This document shows positions 33,201-48,200 of a stretch of DNA of 64,000 nucleotides, piece after piece. The first letter of the stretch is position 1, and each line of letters begins with the position of its first letter. Under the pieces are notes generated by a model that worked only from the letters and a program-made list of their open reading frames with translations, did no database searches and was not told the origin of the DNA. Position numbers and translations under genes: made by a program. The DNA is from Nanobdellota archaeon (GTDB lineage: Archaea; Nanobdellota; Nanobdellia; Woesearchaeales; WJKV01): contig JAGLWF010000002.1 of assembly GCA_023133595.1 (NCBI GenBank), positions 1 through 64,000 on the forward strand, in the 5' to 3' direction.

Positions 33201-36200
33201 GCATTGTGAAGTTATCATTATCATTCGACCCAAACACGTAGAAATCAAAGAAAAGTCCTGTTTCATTCGACTGCAATATACTTTTATCATTTGTTGTTGC
33301 TTGATTACTGTCCAGGTCATAGATCCACAATCCGCCTCCAGATGATTTATTGATGAAGAGGCTTCCATTATAGTCCAAGTTGAAATTGAAAGTTGCATTT
33401 CTTAATGTTAGATTACCTCCTTGCAGGATTGTCACGTTACCAGTTATAGGGACTGTCTCATTTTCACACACAACATTTGTCAAGATATCCCAATCACCGG
33501 AGAAATATTGACCCTGACAATATGATGCATTAATCTCAATACTTCTGTTAGCATCTCCCCAATCAGAATTTCCAGAGGAGTCATAAGCAAGACAATTCCA
33601 GGTATAATTCCCATTGTTCAAGTCAAGCTGCCAATTAGAAGAATTGTAGGTTCCAGTTGTATTCATTGTCTGGTTCAGTGTGAAAGAACTGTTTGTCTGG
33701 TCTGTGATGTACAAGCTTAAGTTTTGCAGCAGATAATCATCTGTCACAGAACAATTAAATGTTACAATAGTTGGTTCAGTATCATCATAATACTCAGGCC
33801 CAGGAAGATTCAGAGTTACAGTAGGATTATTTGCATCTGTCACTGTGAAATTATCAGTAACAGGATCCGCTCTGTTGTTCTGTGTATCATTTGCATAGAC
33901 AGTGTAATTCTGGATGCCTACTAATGTTGTGATATTAACAGTTACATTCCAGATATTTCCTGAAGTTTGGATGCCAGTCAGATTTATACCATCGACATAC
34001 CAGTCATCTGCATCCCCATTCATTCCGTCTGATAGGAATTTTATCTCGACAGTATCATCAAATGTACAATTCTCAGTTGATAGCTCGATTTCAGAATAAA
34101 TCCATTGTTCTTCAGCATAATCCCCATCAGTCAGCCTCCAGATCTCGTTTCCATCGCAGAGTACCTGTACATATTCATTAGGCTCAAAACTATATTCCCA
34201 AGACCAGAAACTTATATTGACTGAATCATAACCAGTGAAGCTGAAGCTTTGATTGAAACGAGAATCAAGAGTATCATCCTGGAGGTGCGCGATAAATCCT
34301 CCCGCAGCACTGCAATCACCACTATCATCACACTGACTTGGCGGCGGCCGCAGTGCACCTTCTGCAATTCTCTCTGAATCTGCAGCGCCTGCTGGAAGAT
34401 AAGTGAAATTCCATCCTTGGTCTCCTGCTTCAAATCCAGCAAAATGAATGCCTACTTCTTCTGCAGATGTTGCGCTCACTAGGGAATAATTAGTGCCATT
34501 GATCGTTACCCAGACAGAATTCACTGAATAGGATCCTGCTGTGACATTAGCAGTTATAGTTATGTTCTGGTTCTGGTCTATCGGATCAGGAGTATCATTG
34601 ATTGCATTGATGACTGGCAGGGTTACACTCGTTGTTGTGAAATTATAAGGTCCTGTTGTGTTGCAGTTGCCGGCAATATCACAGGATGTGACATTATAAT
34701 AATAAAGTGTGTTGTTCATCAACCCTGTTATCAATACATTATGTGATGTCACACGAGCAGTGCCTACCTTGATGGTTCCTAAGGCAGTAGTATCTCCATA
34801 ATTGACAGAACTATTAGAGTCTTCATCTGTGGTCCATACGATATTTGCTCTATCAGCATAAATATTTGTTGCATTCTCATCAGAGATAAATGGAGGAGTA
34901 TTATCTATGGTGAAATTATTAACAGTCAATACACTTTCAATATTTGAAGAATTATCATCTGCAACTGCAGTGACATTCATTCTGTATTCGCCGTCGTCAA
35001 CAAGAGAGGTATTGAAGGAGATGTTAAGATCACTGTCATTAGGACTGTAGAAACTTGCATTTATAGTATAATTGATTGTTCCATCCAGATTACATAGATA
35101 TAAAGAATGGTTCACTGTTCCAGGAACATTCGGATCTATCCCTATGTTGACATGGATTGTCATGTTCCTGCTGTGTGCTCCATCTAATGTTATATCGAAT
35201 CCTCCAGCATCGCTCGTATAAGTTTCTATATTCGGGGAAGAGATAGGGAGATTAAGTGGATCAAGGGAATCGTTATATAACACAAGGTTAGTATAATTGT
35301 TTCCAGCCAGATCTGTGATATATACTCCCATCTGGAACTGGTCTCCTACCTTGGCTTGGGCATCCCAGATGTCAGGTGTAAAGTTTGCCTGGATGAAATT
35401 ATTCCCGCCATCATTTGTGGTCCAGGCTGTCTGTGTCTCGCTGAAGCTTACATTTGTGATAGTACTTCCATTAGCATACCGGATTAGGAATTTTCCTGTT
35501 GCTGCCAGTGAATCACTCTGATAGTAGAGATAATTAGCTCCTGTTGCTTCTATCCCTCCGATCTCTCCATTGATTATCGAGAATTTGTCAGAGATATAAC
35601 TGCTGTTTCTCGAAGTGAAATCACAAGACCCATTCAAGTCAGCTGTAGACAGTGATTGTATGAATACACAGTTGGTTATATCATCCAATGGAGTCACTGT
35701 TCCAGATATATTATAACTGCTGTTACAATAATAAATCGTCAGGTCCTCGACAGGAGCTCCGCTGAAATTAACATTAACAAATATAGACATAGTATAATTA
35801 TCTATATCTCTCATACTCTCTATATTCCAGAATTTGACCAACAAAGCATTCTGTTCAAAGACTTCATAATCCTTCTTTATCTCTGCCTCCATATCTTTTA
35901 TAGTCAAATAATGCATCTGGCTGTAACCAGTAGACTCGACAAGCCAGGTATAATTCAGCAATGCCCAGTCACTGCCAGTTGTCACATTCAGTTTATCATT
36001 CTCTCCATCATTGACAGCATAAGAATAAGTGTCATTGAATATTCCAAGAGTTTCATACCAGAAACTCTCATTCCTTCCCATTGCGCGCAGTATCGGTTCG
36101 GTCACAGGTCCTCCGCTTACAGTGAGATTGTTGGCAGGAGGATAGAGACTCCAGAAGCGTCCCAGAAAAGGACTGTAAGGCAGACTTAGGTTATGGATTG

Positions 36201-39200
36201 TTCTTGTGACAAAAGTGTTATAGTGATTTCCAGTCAGGGTCACATTCAATCCACTAGGATCAGTACAATTTATTATTGCTTCAAACGCTCCTCCTGAAAA
36301 TATAGTTAGATTGCTTGGAGTCACAGACACTATTGTACAATTTGGAGGAGTTACGTCTGCTTCAGAAATTGTTAAATTAAATATTTTTGAATATTCAATC
36401 AATTCTATTGTCTCATTAGCTACAGATGATTTATTCGCAGTGAAATTTGACCAGGTGAAATAAGTGAATCCTCCACTGCTCTGGTTGTACTCGACAATTT
36501 CTCTCCATCCTGTCAGACCGTCTGCACCAGTCTGCGAAGAGAAAGATTCAACCCATGTTCCAGAATTATTAAAGTAGCCTTTGACAGTCGCGCCAGAAAC
36601 AGGACTCTTGAACTGGTCTGTCACATTTCCTTGGACGTACCATCTTCTTGTCAGGACTGCAGTGTCACTCATGAACGGTTCTGTCTTTAAGAATGTGGAA
36701 TTTGTCGCAATCATCTTTGCACCATTCAAGAGCCACATCTCATAATATGAAACATTATTATAATCACCATTGATCGAAGAATTAGCAAATGTGATATTCA
36801 GGGCAGTATCTCCAAGAATACCAAACTGACTTGAATTACTTATATGTGTATTATCTATGAATGTATTATCTATTCCTTGATAAATCCACATTCCACAATA
36901 GCCGCTATGATTTATTCTATTTCCTATAATCGTAGTGTTTGAGCCATTAGCTTGTAGAAGCATACCACAAGAACTCGCTCCACCAACAGTATTATTGATA
37001 TAATTAGCAATAATAAAGTTGTTAGCCTGCTCTATTGCAAGACCATAATCTGTTGCATCAGAGACATTGTTACCTTGAATTGTATTGTTTATGTTTATTC
37101 TGACATTATAAATTCCGATTCCTCGGGTTCCTCCAGAGACAATATTATCTTTGATCAAGTTGTGGCAGGCCCCATAATCAATTCCGATCTGTGCGTATGC
37201 ACTGCCAGATACATTGTTCTCAGCCATTTCTCCATACATTACCTCGTCAAATATCAGTCCCCAGTTACCGTTGTTTATAGCAGTGTTATTGTAGATATAG
37301 ATCTCAGATACATTCCATATCAGCATTCCTCTCTCGATATTAGAATTAACAGTGTTGTATTGTATAGTGACATTCCGGCTGGAATTATATATGTATATTC
37401 CGACCTCAGTGTTTATATTCGCAGTATTATTCTCGATCAAAATATCTTCAGATTCCCACGTTACATAGATACCGTGAACACTGTTATTATTTACAGTGTT
37501 GTTGATGATCCTTGTATTGTTCGATCTTTCTGTGAATATTCCATACCAAGTGTTGTTATGGGCTATGTTGTTGGTGACATTAACATAATTAGAACGATCC
37601 ACTAGAATTCCAGGATATGCATTATATGTCACTTCGTTGCTGTCAATAGTATTGTAATCTGCAAAGTAAAGCATAATTCCATAGTTGGTACCAGTAGTAT
37701 TACTAACAGTATTATCTTGAATCAAGTTATAATTTGCATTATTCTGAAGTGTTATTCCATCCCAAACTGTAATATTTATTAGAGTATTATTTAGTACCTT
37801 GTTATTGTTGCTATTATTTTGTAAGATAATTCCAGACTGATCTATGTTATTTATTGTATTGTTTGCGATTGTTACATTATTACAACGTCGCTCACAAGAG
37901 ATTGCCCACATACTATCATTAATAGTGTTATCTACAACTATACTGTTGTTGGAGATATCAAGAAGGATTCCACGAGTGTCATTTATGTAATTGCCTTTTA
38001 TCAATGCATCGCTTACATTACACATTGTTATTGCTCCGGTTCCTATAACTCCATTCCAAAGTCCTGCACTGGATATCCGCGAGTATTGGACTGTTAGATT
38101 ATCATTTCCATTTACACCCCATGCAAAGAAATCATAATATAATCCTGTTTCATTCGGCTGAAGAACACTTCTGTCATTTGTTGTTGCTTTATCATTATCC
38201 AGGTCAGTGATGAACAAGGCACCGCCTTCTGTCTTGTTAAGGAAAAGAGTTCCATTACCATCCAGATTGAAAGTGAAAGTTGCATTTCTTAATGTCAGAT
38301 TACCTCCTTGCTGGATTGTCACGTTACCAGTGATCGGAACTGTCTCATTCTCACAGACAACAGCTGTTGAGATATCCCAATCACCAGAACTGTACGCACC
38401 GTTACAATACGTCCCTGCCGCTGTATAATTTATCTCAATGCTCCTGTTCGCATCACCCCAGTCAGTGTAGCCTACACTATCATATGCAAGACAGTTCCAA
38501 GTGTAATTGCCGTTCTGCAGACTCAGAATCCAGTTCGAGGAATTGTAAGTTCCAGAAGTGTTCATTGTCTGGTTCAGTGTGAAGGACTGGTTCAAGGAGT
38601 TTGTGATGTATAAGCTTAAATTTGTCAGATTATAATTATCTGTAACTGAACAGTTGAAAGGAACATTGACTGGGTCAGAAGTGTCATTGTAATATGGATG
38701 CGCTGGCAGGTTCAAGGTCACATTCGGAGGGGAAGTGTCAATAAAAAATGTCCAGGTGTCGCTGACATTAGTCAAACTGCCGTCACTGCAATTGACAAAT
38801 ACAGTATAATTGCCGTCACCCAAAGTCTGATTTATCTCGATAAGTGAAGGGGTGGCAGCAGGAATCGAGCTGTTTGCACCATAACCAACAGAACTATTCA
38901 CATATAATTCACAAGATAACGTGGACTCTTCAGAATCCTGGACAGTGAAATTTATTTCAGGCTGATTATCATTTGTAACAGAATTATTTGCCTTGCCGTC
39001 TATATCATGGATAGTAATGCCATAAGGGGCAGTATTTACACCTTCAATTATCGTGACATTGAACTTGCTGGTTGTATTGCTTATTGACTCATCGCTTGTC
39101 AGGTTAGCGTATGCAAAGAATTCCCAGACAGAATTTATCGAGCCTGTCGCATTGACCCAGAAAGTGACCAACTGGCTCTGGCTATTATTCAAATTAATTA

Positions 39201-42200
39201 TCCTTGGGTTTGAATCATTTGTCCAGAATGGTTCTGTTCCAGGCGCTGTAGAGATCAAGCCTTTTTCCAGGAAGTCGATTGTAAGGTTTCTTACTTCAGA
39301 CATATTCTGGCTGGCCCGGTCTGAGCAGTTGATCCACCAGGTATAATTATCATCTGCTAATGTGTCGTTTGCAGAAATAGTTGTTGTTGTAGCGTTCAAT
39401 ACAGAATCATTGATTCCATAAGATTCTACTGAACTATTAGTATTATTCATCCATAATACGCAGCTCATGTTTGTTGCCATATTATCTGTTGCATTGAAGA
39501 TAAAGTCAGGCTGTCTTGATGTTGTATTTTTAGTATTATTTGCAGGGGCTTCCAAATAGATATGTGGCGGAGTTGTATCAGTGAAATAGGTAAAGGTACT
39601 TATCGAGCTCGTGCTGTTTCCTTCGCTGTCATAAGCAGTGACCTTCCAGTACCAGATTGTGTCTGTTGTCCAGTCAGAAGTGACCTGGTATGAAGAATTC
39701 GTGACAGTATTTCCAAGCACATAGGTGTAGTTGACAGAAGTGAAATCTGCATCATCGTCAACCTCCACAGTATAATTCTGGAAATCAGCATCTGATGTGT
39801 CCTCCCAGTCAAGGAAAGGTGTCAGATTTGCTGATCTGGTGCCGTTTGCAGGCAAAAGAAGGTCGAATGGTGTTGGCAGTCCTGCTTCCAGCAGGAAAAT
39901 CGTTATTGAAGAGTCATTTTCAAGATCAGTGGTGTTCATTGCATAAAAGCTGGAATTTGCCTTCAATAAATCCCATGAAGAATTGTACCAGTTCACATTA
40001 TAATCATTGTTGTTCATGGTTACATTAGAAACATTGTGATCATAATTATTTGTAATAGTGCAGACAGTCTCTCCAGAAGCTGTTGTGCAATTCGCCTTGA
40101 CATACTGCCACTCTGTCAGGCAATCACTACAATAGCCAGTACGCTGGTTGTCGTACTTGAGGGTTGACCAGTTTTTGCCAGTGCCAACACCTATGTCAAA
40201 TGCATAGACATACCAATCATCAGTTGTGAAAGACAGTATTCCGTCTGCAACAGCAGGAGCACTGAAACTTCCAGCTCCCATCTGATAACTCCAGATCTCA
40301 TCTCCATTGGTCTCATTAAATAGATGAACTTTGTCAGTAGCGATCAAAAGCATAAATACAAAGTCATTGTAGACGCTAGCATAACTCCCATAGTTACTGC
40401 CTGAATCTCCAGGAGTGACTGATGTTGTCCATAGCTCAGCACCAGTCGAGGCATTCAATCCATAAACCATATGTTCAGTAGCATCTGCAGTTGAAAAGAA
40501 AAGCTTGTCATCGTGGTAGCTCGGAGTCCTGTATATGTCACCGTTAGGATCATAGGACCAGTTCACTCCTCCAACTCCGTCATTGTTCAACGAATATAAC
40601 CTGCTGCCAGTTGTTCCGACATAAACTCTGCCAAGATCTGTTGCGATTGTCGGAGAACTGTCCCAGATCATTGCATTCAAGCTCGTGTTCCAGATATGAT
40701 CTCCAGTTGTCGCGTTCTGTGCATAGAAGTCTGTTGAAGCTCCTCCACTGATGTAGACAATATCTTCATAATATGATGGAGAAGAACCTGGAGAGCCCCA
40801 CCCAGCAACTCCAAATGATTGGTTCCAGATAGGAGTGCAGTCAGTTGCATTCAATGCCCACACAAGAGAAGGTACGCTTGCGTCATACAACTCTGCGAAG
40901 TAGAAATAATCTCCCTCGACCAGAGGAGAGTTTGCAGAACCATCATAAGTATCATTGCCTTCAAAAGTATAATTGCAGATCTGCAGACCTGTTGTTGTAT
41001 TATATATAAATGCAGTGCTGAATCCATTATACGTCAAATGGTAGACCTTGTCATCTCTGGAGTAAGGTGTAGCATCACTGTTTCCATATGTCTCATTCCA
41101 GAGGAACTCGCCTGTTGTATGATTCAAACAAGCAATCCAGGTAAAACCATCTTCGTCAGGGCCTGGTTCTGGCCAGCCTTGTTTTGATGTGATCGCCAGT
41201 CTGTCATTGAGCACTGATGTACCGCCGAACTCATCGTAGGTTCCAGTTGCATTTGTCTTCCACAATAATTCATGTCCAATTGCATCACCTGTCAAATTCA
41301 GATCTATCAATACACTCGGAGCATCAATATTTACCAGATTATAAGCATAATCAACACTTATGCCGAACTCGAATTTAAGTACGTGTTTGCCAGGTGTCTT
41401 TACCATCGAGATTTCTGTACCAGTCTCATTACACGAATAATTTTGATAGAATACTGATGATCCATTATATGTTGCATTCAGAACCGTATTTCCGCATTTT
41501 AATTCTAAAAAGTCTAAATCTGTCATAAACGCAGTACCTAAAACAGGAGTGATTGTCAGGTTCGCGCTTCCATTTGTAGAGAATAAGACTGTCCAGTTGC
41601 CGTTCAGGGTTGGATAACTTTGCGTATTGATTATCTGTATCTGGCCAGCGATATATGCTGAGAATTCATTCACTGTGAATGTCACTTCACCATCAGCTTC
41701 TGTAAAAGGTATGCCTGTTGCAAGCCATTGCATGCATTCGCCAGTGTCTGTATTGAAATCAGGACAGTGAAGGATAGTGCTCACTTTTCCCTCGACAGGC
41801 AGTGTTATTGTTGCATTTGTGAACTCAAAGCTTTCATTGACAGCAAATACTTCTGATTTTACTGCTATTTGGGTGAGCTGTCTCATTCCCCGGACAACGG
41901 TCTTTACCTGTTTTTCAGGAGCAGCCTCAGAATAGACAGTTATATTCTTTAATTCTGTCATACCTCTTATATTCACTTTCACGCCTTTTGCTTTCTGCTC
42001 GACAATCTCCAGATCATACAATGCGCCTCTTTGATTCACAGTATAATCAAAGAATTCAGGCTTATTGCTCTTGAAAGTAATTTTCATCATATCTGATTCT
42101 GCCACTATAACTGATTCTGTAAATGCAGTTGTTTCTATAGTTTCTTCTATCTCTGATTCGATTACAGGTTCTTTAACAAGCGGTTCTGGGTCTGGAATTG

Positions 42201-45200
42201 GTTCTGGAGTTTGAGCTGGAACCAGCTTTGGAACTGGTTGTTCAGCTTTGATGATTTCAGGATAAATATATTCTGTCTCAGCAAGAATTTCTTCAGGAAC
42301 AGATGCTGCAGAACTTTCTGGGTCGAGGCTGACATTAATATTGCCACAATCAGCATTATAACAACTAACATTGACTGTGACATTGAACCATCCATACTGA
42401 GTTGCATTGATGTCTGTTGTCGGTGATACTAAATAAATGCCGATTGTAGGTTGTACAGCAGGAGTAGCATTGATCTCAATACTCCTGTTCGCATCTCCCC
42501 AGTCACTGTTATCAGACGTATCATAGGCAAGACAGTTCCATGTATAATTGCCATTCTGCAGGCTCAGGGTCCAGTTCGATGAATTGCTTGTTCCGCCAAT
42601 GTTTGTTGTTTGGTTTAAAGTGAAGGAACTGTTTGTTGAATCTGTGATGTATAGTGAGATGTTTGTTAATCCAGTATCGTCTGTTACAGAACAGTTGAAA
42701 AGCACATCAACTGGATCAGAAGTGTCATTGTGATAATCAGGTGCTGGCAGGTTTAGGGTTACGTTTGGAGGATTTAATTCTGTCACTTTAAAGTATGTGG
42801 CAGTAAATGTCTGGGAATTGCTGTTGCCATAAGAATCAGTACCATATCCATTTGTTATGTTATATGTTCCAAACTGGTCTGTATTGTTAAAGTCTGTATA
42901 ATACACGCCTGTTACATTTTGATAATATATTTTTACCCATACATTTACGTAATTTATCTCATCAATGATTGATGCAGTATGCCAGTCCAGACCAACCCCT
43001 CTTACCTTTATGTTCCTGTTTTTGTAGCTTTGCTGCCAGGCATTTAAATAAGCTGCAGTAGTGATGTTGACAGTGAAATTAACATTAGTCGTATTCAACG
43101 AACCTCCTGTATATGTATTATTGAGACTAAAGTTAGCCACTGGCATGAATCCTGATTCATATCCGCCACCAGTATAAATGTATAATTCCAGATCAGGATA
43201 TGCATTTCCTTGTTCTGCGCTTGCATTAGGGTCATAAGAATCTACTTCAACAATCACACTTATTTGAGTGATATTGCCATATTCATTTGTTGTCACATAG
43301 GTATAATCTGTATAATTTGTATACATGTCAGTTGTGTTTGAATCATTGAATTTCGCAAGGAAACAGCCCCATTTGTAAGAATTGTCTAGCAGATTCAAGT
43401 ATGGTATAGGGTCTGGCAGACTTGGGTATGGATTTGTCCAGTCATAAACCCGGCTCCTGGCATCACCCCTTCCAGCCGCAACCCTATAAGCACAGTCAGT
43501 ATTCTGTACAGTTGGTACAAAATAGTATGTTGTTGAAGCATTAAGCATGCAATCATCTGAAGATGCATTGACAGCACCGCACTGCCATCCGTTTGCATCA
43601 GGTATGCTTATAGGCACTGAATAACATAAAAGATCATTCGGTCTGTCTGTAGTGCCATTTTGCGTGTATATCCCAATAATCATATTATTCGTGCCAGCTC
43701 CTGCATTTGTTGTGTAAACACAAAGCTCGGTTACATTTCCAGAACCAGTATAAACCCCTGTGCCTACCATCTCTTCGAGGGGTCCCAGTGTTCTTTCTTC
43801 AGATTCAAGAGCATATGTTTCCGGAGTGTCCAAGCCGCCAGAATATCCAAAATGTTCAGGTCTGTTATTCATACATCCAAACTTTCCTCCTGTGTAGCCT
43901 TTTTTGCTGACAGTTCCATTCTCTCTGTCAGAGGATGTATCATTAAAGCTGTCCATGTAAGAAGTTAGTGTTACATTTGTTTTGCTGGAGTTTGGATACC
44001 TGATTGTGGCATTTACAATTGTTACTTTATTGTTTCCACCTGGATGAGTAGCTGTCATGTTGATTCTAACTGAAGCATTCTGGGCTACACTGGTGTCATT
44101 GACCACTGCATTGCTTAGTGTAGGCAGGGTTGTATTTGAAGTGAAGGTTATTGTGTCTGTTGCAAGGTCATTGTCACTGTTGTTAGCGTATACAATTATA
44201 GTATTAGAACCAGAGGTTGGTGTTATTTCAGCAGTGTATATCACTGAAATGTTTCCAAATGCATAAAGCATCCAGGTGTCAGTAGGCATGTATAAGATGC
44301 CGTCAACAAGTGCAGGAGAACCAAACACCTGTCCGCCATGATCATAAGACCATATCAGGCTTCCGTCTGTTTCATTTAAAACATATGTCTTGTTATCAAG
44401 AGAGCCGAACACTATCTTTCCGTCAGCAACAACAGGCGATGAATATACATCGTTGCCAGTTGAGTAATCCCACTTTAATTCACCTGTTTTTGCATCCAGG
44501 GCATATATTTTATTAGTTGCTCCTCCTGCAAATATTGTTCCATCATGCAGTGCCGGAGTTGCAAGCATGTACGTGTTTCTTGACCCTGTGTCATATTTCC
44601 ATTCTACTTCCAGGTTTGTTGCATTGTAAGCATATATATTGCCATCACCTCCTCCTATGTAAAAAATTCCAGTATCCTTGTCTATTGTTGGTGAAGAATC
44701 CCAGTAGCCTCTTAGCTCGTTCTGCGTCGCGTAAAGGGCAGCGCCGTTTGATTCGTTTATTATAAATAAGTTTCCTCCGCTTTCACCGTATGTGAATCCT
44801 GGAACATAGAGTTTGTCATTGTATATTGTGATTGAGCTTATCATGTAGTAATAATAAAATCCAAGGCTTACATTCCATATGTGCGCTCCTGTTGTTGAGT
44901 TTAGTGCAAATACGCGCGAATAATCTTTTGTGTTGACAAAAACCATATCTTTTTCTTGGTCAAGTGCTGGCGCGCCTATGAATTTTCCAGGATAGGTAAA
45001 GTTCCATATATGTTGGCAATTTGTTGCGTTTAAAGCATAAGTTGTGTTATAACTGCCGTCAATAGATGCCATGTATGCCATTCCATTGTCTCCAATGCTC
45101 AGTGGACTGTCTGTTCCTCCTGTGGTTATATTGCATATCTGCTCTCCTGTTGTGGCATTTATGAAAAAAGTGCGCCTGTGGCCTGCATATGTTGTTTCAT

Positions 45201-48200
45201 CGTCATCATAATCTTTTCCTGCAATGTATAATATATCATTCTTAATAGTTGGCTGTTGGAATATATCAAACTCGCCTGTCACATTTATCATCCATAACAC
45301 GTTTGCTTGTTTTGGCATTCTGCCTTTGACTGCTGATGTTCTGTATTGGTCTGCTCCCCGCTGTGTGTAATTGATTATGTATTTTGTCATTGAAACATTG
45401 GCAGCGCCGTTTAAAGAATAAGTTACACCATCTGGCACCACGCGGTCCACTATCACTTCAACTGTCACAGTGCTTGAATAATTTTCACTATTATCAGCCG
45501 GAGTTATTATTTCTATTAATGGCGTTGCCTCATTTACAGTGCAAGCCACAGTTATATTGTCCCCTGTTGAATTCTGGTCTGATTTGACATTGAATATGGA
45601 TGTGTAATTGCCTGGTGCCTGGACTTTTGAAGGTGAGCACTCGAACCGCACCTCACTTAGGTTATTGTTCATGTCACCCAAAGACATTGGAGTGGCAGTT
45701 ATGAAATGTACAGGGGTTGCATTAAAGTCAGTTGCATTAGTGAACACCTCAGTTACAACCACGTTTTCATTGGAATTCGTTGCATTGACAGTGGCGTTTT
45801 TTGAACCTGTGAGTCCCTGGTCTGCACTTAATGACAATGTTGACTGGTTCCATTCAACAGATGCTGTTGCTGTAGAATTGATCTCAATGCTCCTGTTTGC
45901 ATCACCCCAGTCACTGTTGCCAGCAGCATCATAAGCAATACAGTTCCAGGTGTAATTGCCGTTCTGCAAACTCAAGGCCCAGTTAGAAGAATTGTAAGTC
46001 CCGCTTGTGTTCATTGTCTGGTTCAGAGTGAAGGAACTGTTTGTTGAATCTGTAATGTATAAACTTAGATTGGTCAGATTATGATTGTCTGTTACAGAAC
46101 AGTTGAAAGGCACATTGACTGGACTGGAAGTGTCATTGTAATAATCTGCTGCTGGAAGATTCAAGGTCACATTTGGAGATGCAGTGTCAATAGTAAACGC
46201 CCAAGTATCGCTGACATTAGTCAAACCATTGTCACTGCAATTGACAAATACAGTATAGTTGCCGTCACCCAAACTCTGATTTATCTCAATAATTGAAGGA
46301 GTGGCGACAGGAATCGAGCTGTTGGCGCCATAACCAACAGAACCATTCACGTACAACTCGCAAGACAAAGTAGCTTGCTCAGAGTCCTGGACAGTGAAAT
46401 TAACCTCAGGCTGGTTGTCATTTGTGGCAGAATTATTTGCCTTGCCGTCAATATCATGGATAATCATGCCATAAGGGGCAGTGGCTTGTAATGTATAATG
46501 AACTTCAACCCATGCTTGTGTGACATACGCTGTTGTTCCGCCCCAGCTGCCTATTGCTCTTGATTTTACACCAATTTCCAATACATCAATGTCTGCCCAT
46601 TCCCACGCTTGGTCATCTGCAGGATTCAGCAGCCATGTCTCACTGTCATTTGTCCATGTTGCATAATCAAGTTTGTCTGCACTGCAGGATTCTGTTCCAT
46701 CAGATTGAATGCAGACTGCAAATTCTTCTGTGCCTGTGCTGGATTTTGTTCTTAACCATACTGTTATATTATGGATCGTGCCTATTTCTGTAGTGTGGTT
46801 TTCTACTGTCCAGTAATCTTCATAATTTTGTGTGCCAGCAGAAACATAGCTAGAATCATCATCTGCAATTGTCTCATTGACCTCTTCAAAATGCGTGTTT
46901 CCTCCTAAAGGTGTCCAGTCCAGTTCATGGCCATCTCCATCTGGTCTTAATATTAAGACGCTTGGGTCTATGATGTGATCAAATTCCAGGTATGCGCTTG
47001 CATTAGCATCATTGTTCTTGATCTTCAGATCAAATGTGTCGTGGCTTCCATTCATCCCTGTCAGGTACACTTTATAGTATTTTGTTTCTGTTATGACTGG
47101 AAATTCTGTTATCTTATTAGATGAGTTGAAATAATAAACTTCCACTGTTGTGTTCGCACTTTGATTGTTTCTTGCATACAAAGTTATGTCTCGTGACTGG
47201 TCCAGTTCCTGCTCGAATGTCACCCTGATATATTCGTTGTGATAAATTGCAGGAGACCATATATTATCCAGTGCTCTCACATGGTTATATATATCTTCAA
47301 TAGTGCTTTTGTTTAAATCCAGATGCAGTGCCTTTGTGATCAGAATCTCGCCTGCACCGCTTCCAGTCACATTTTCTATTACATACTTGCCAGCGTCGAT
47401 ATATACAGTGTATCCGTCTTTTGTCACGTTCGCAAGGATCTCAGCATAAAAGAAGGTGGTCATGTTTGCACAGCCCTGATAAACGCCAGACAATTCCTCT
47501 GCTTGTGGACAGATGTACAATCCAATGTTCTGCGTATTCTCAAAATAGAGTGTGTGCGCTTCTTCAACACCAGTTACTCCTGAGAAATTTACAGCAATTC
47601 TTGTGCTGTCTTTTCTTATCTTTAATTTTCGCAGATCAACATTACCTTCACCGAACTTTGCTCTCAATCCAAGTGCTCTTCCTTTTGCTGGATGACGGAA
47701 CAATACTTCCTGGTCCTCTTTAGAGACCCAGCCGCCAGTTATAACAGGAGTCACATCACCTTCTGCAAGATATTCAGCTGTCTCTGCATCTTCTGGTGCA
47801 AGATACAATGAAGAGATTGAATAGTTGATTCCACTTATCTCTCCGCGCAGGTAGAAGTTGTTGATTGTTGTCAGGTAGACTGCCTGCTTCCCTTGTTGTT
47901 TTTTATCCTGGCCTTTGCCCTTGCCTTTACTTGTTCCTGGGCCTCTAGGAGGAGGAGCATCTGGTATAACGATCTCTTCTTGCACTGGTTCTTCTGGCAG
48001 TTGCTCTTCTTCTGCTCCCTGCGAAGTTTCATTTACTTGCGGTCCTGGGATTGGTTCTAGAGCTTCTGGTATAACAGGAGCAGTTATCTCTTCTTCTGGT
48101 GCTATTACTGCACCACCACTAATAGAATCTATGTCAGAATCAAATCCGAACAGGCCAAAGATCTTAAGGAAAAGGTACTGGACAATGTAGTATCCAGATT

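Noticed and set aside
42162-42733. Several frames of 60-80 codons opposite or alongside the giant gene
   Set aside because: They are shadows of its low-complexity Ser/Thr/Pro/Glu codons, without start signals or domains.
31170-46190. Tandem DNA repeats or a CRISPR-like array inside the giant gene
   Set aside because: The repeated blocks are protein modules of about 100 residues at irregular distances and in frame; there are no short regular repeats with unique spacers anywhere in the window.
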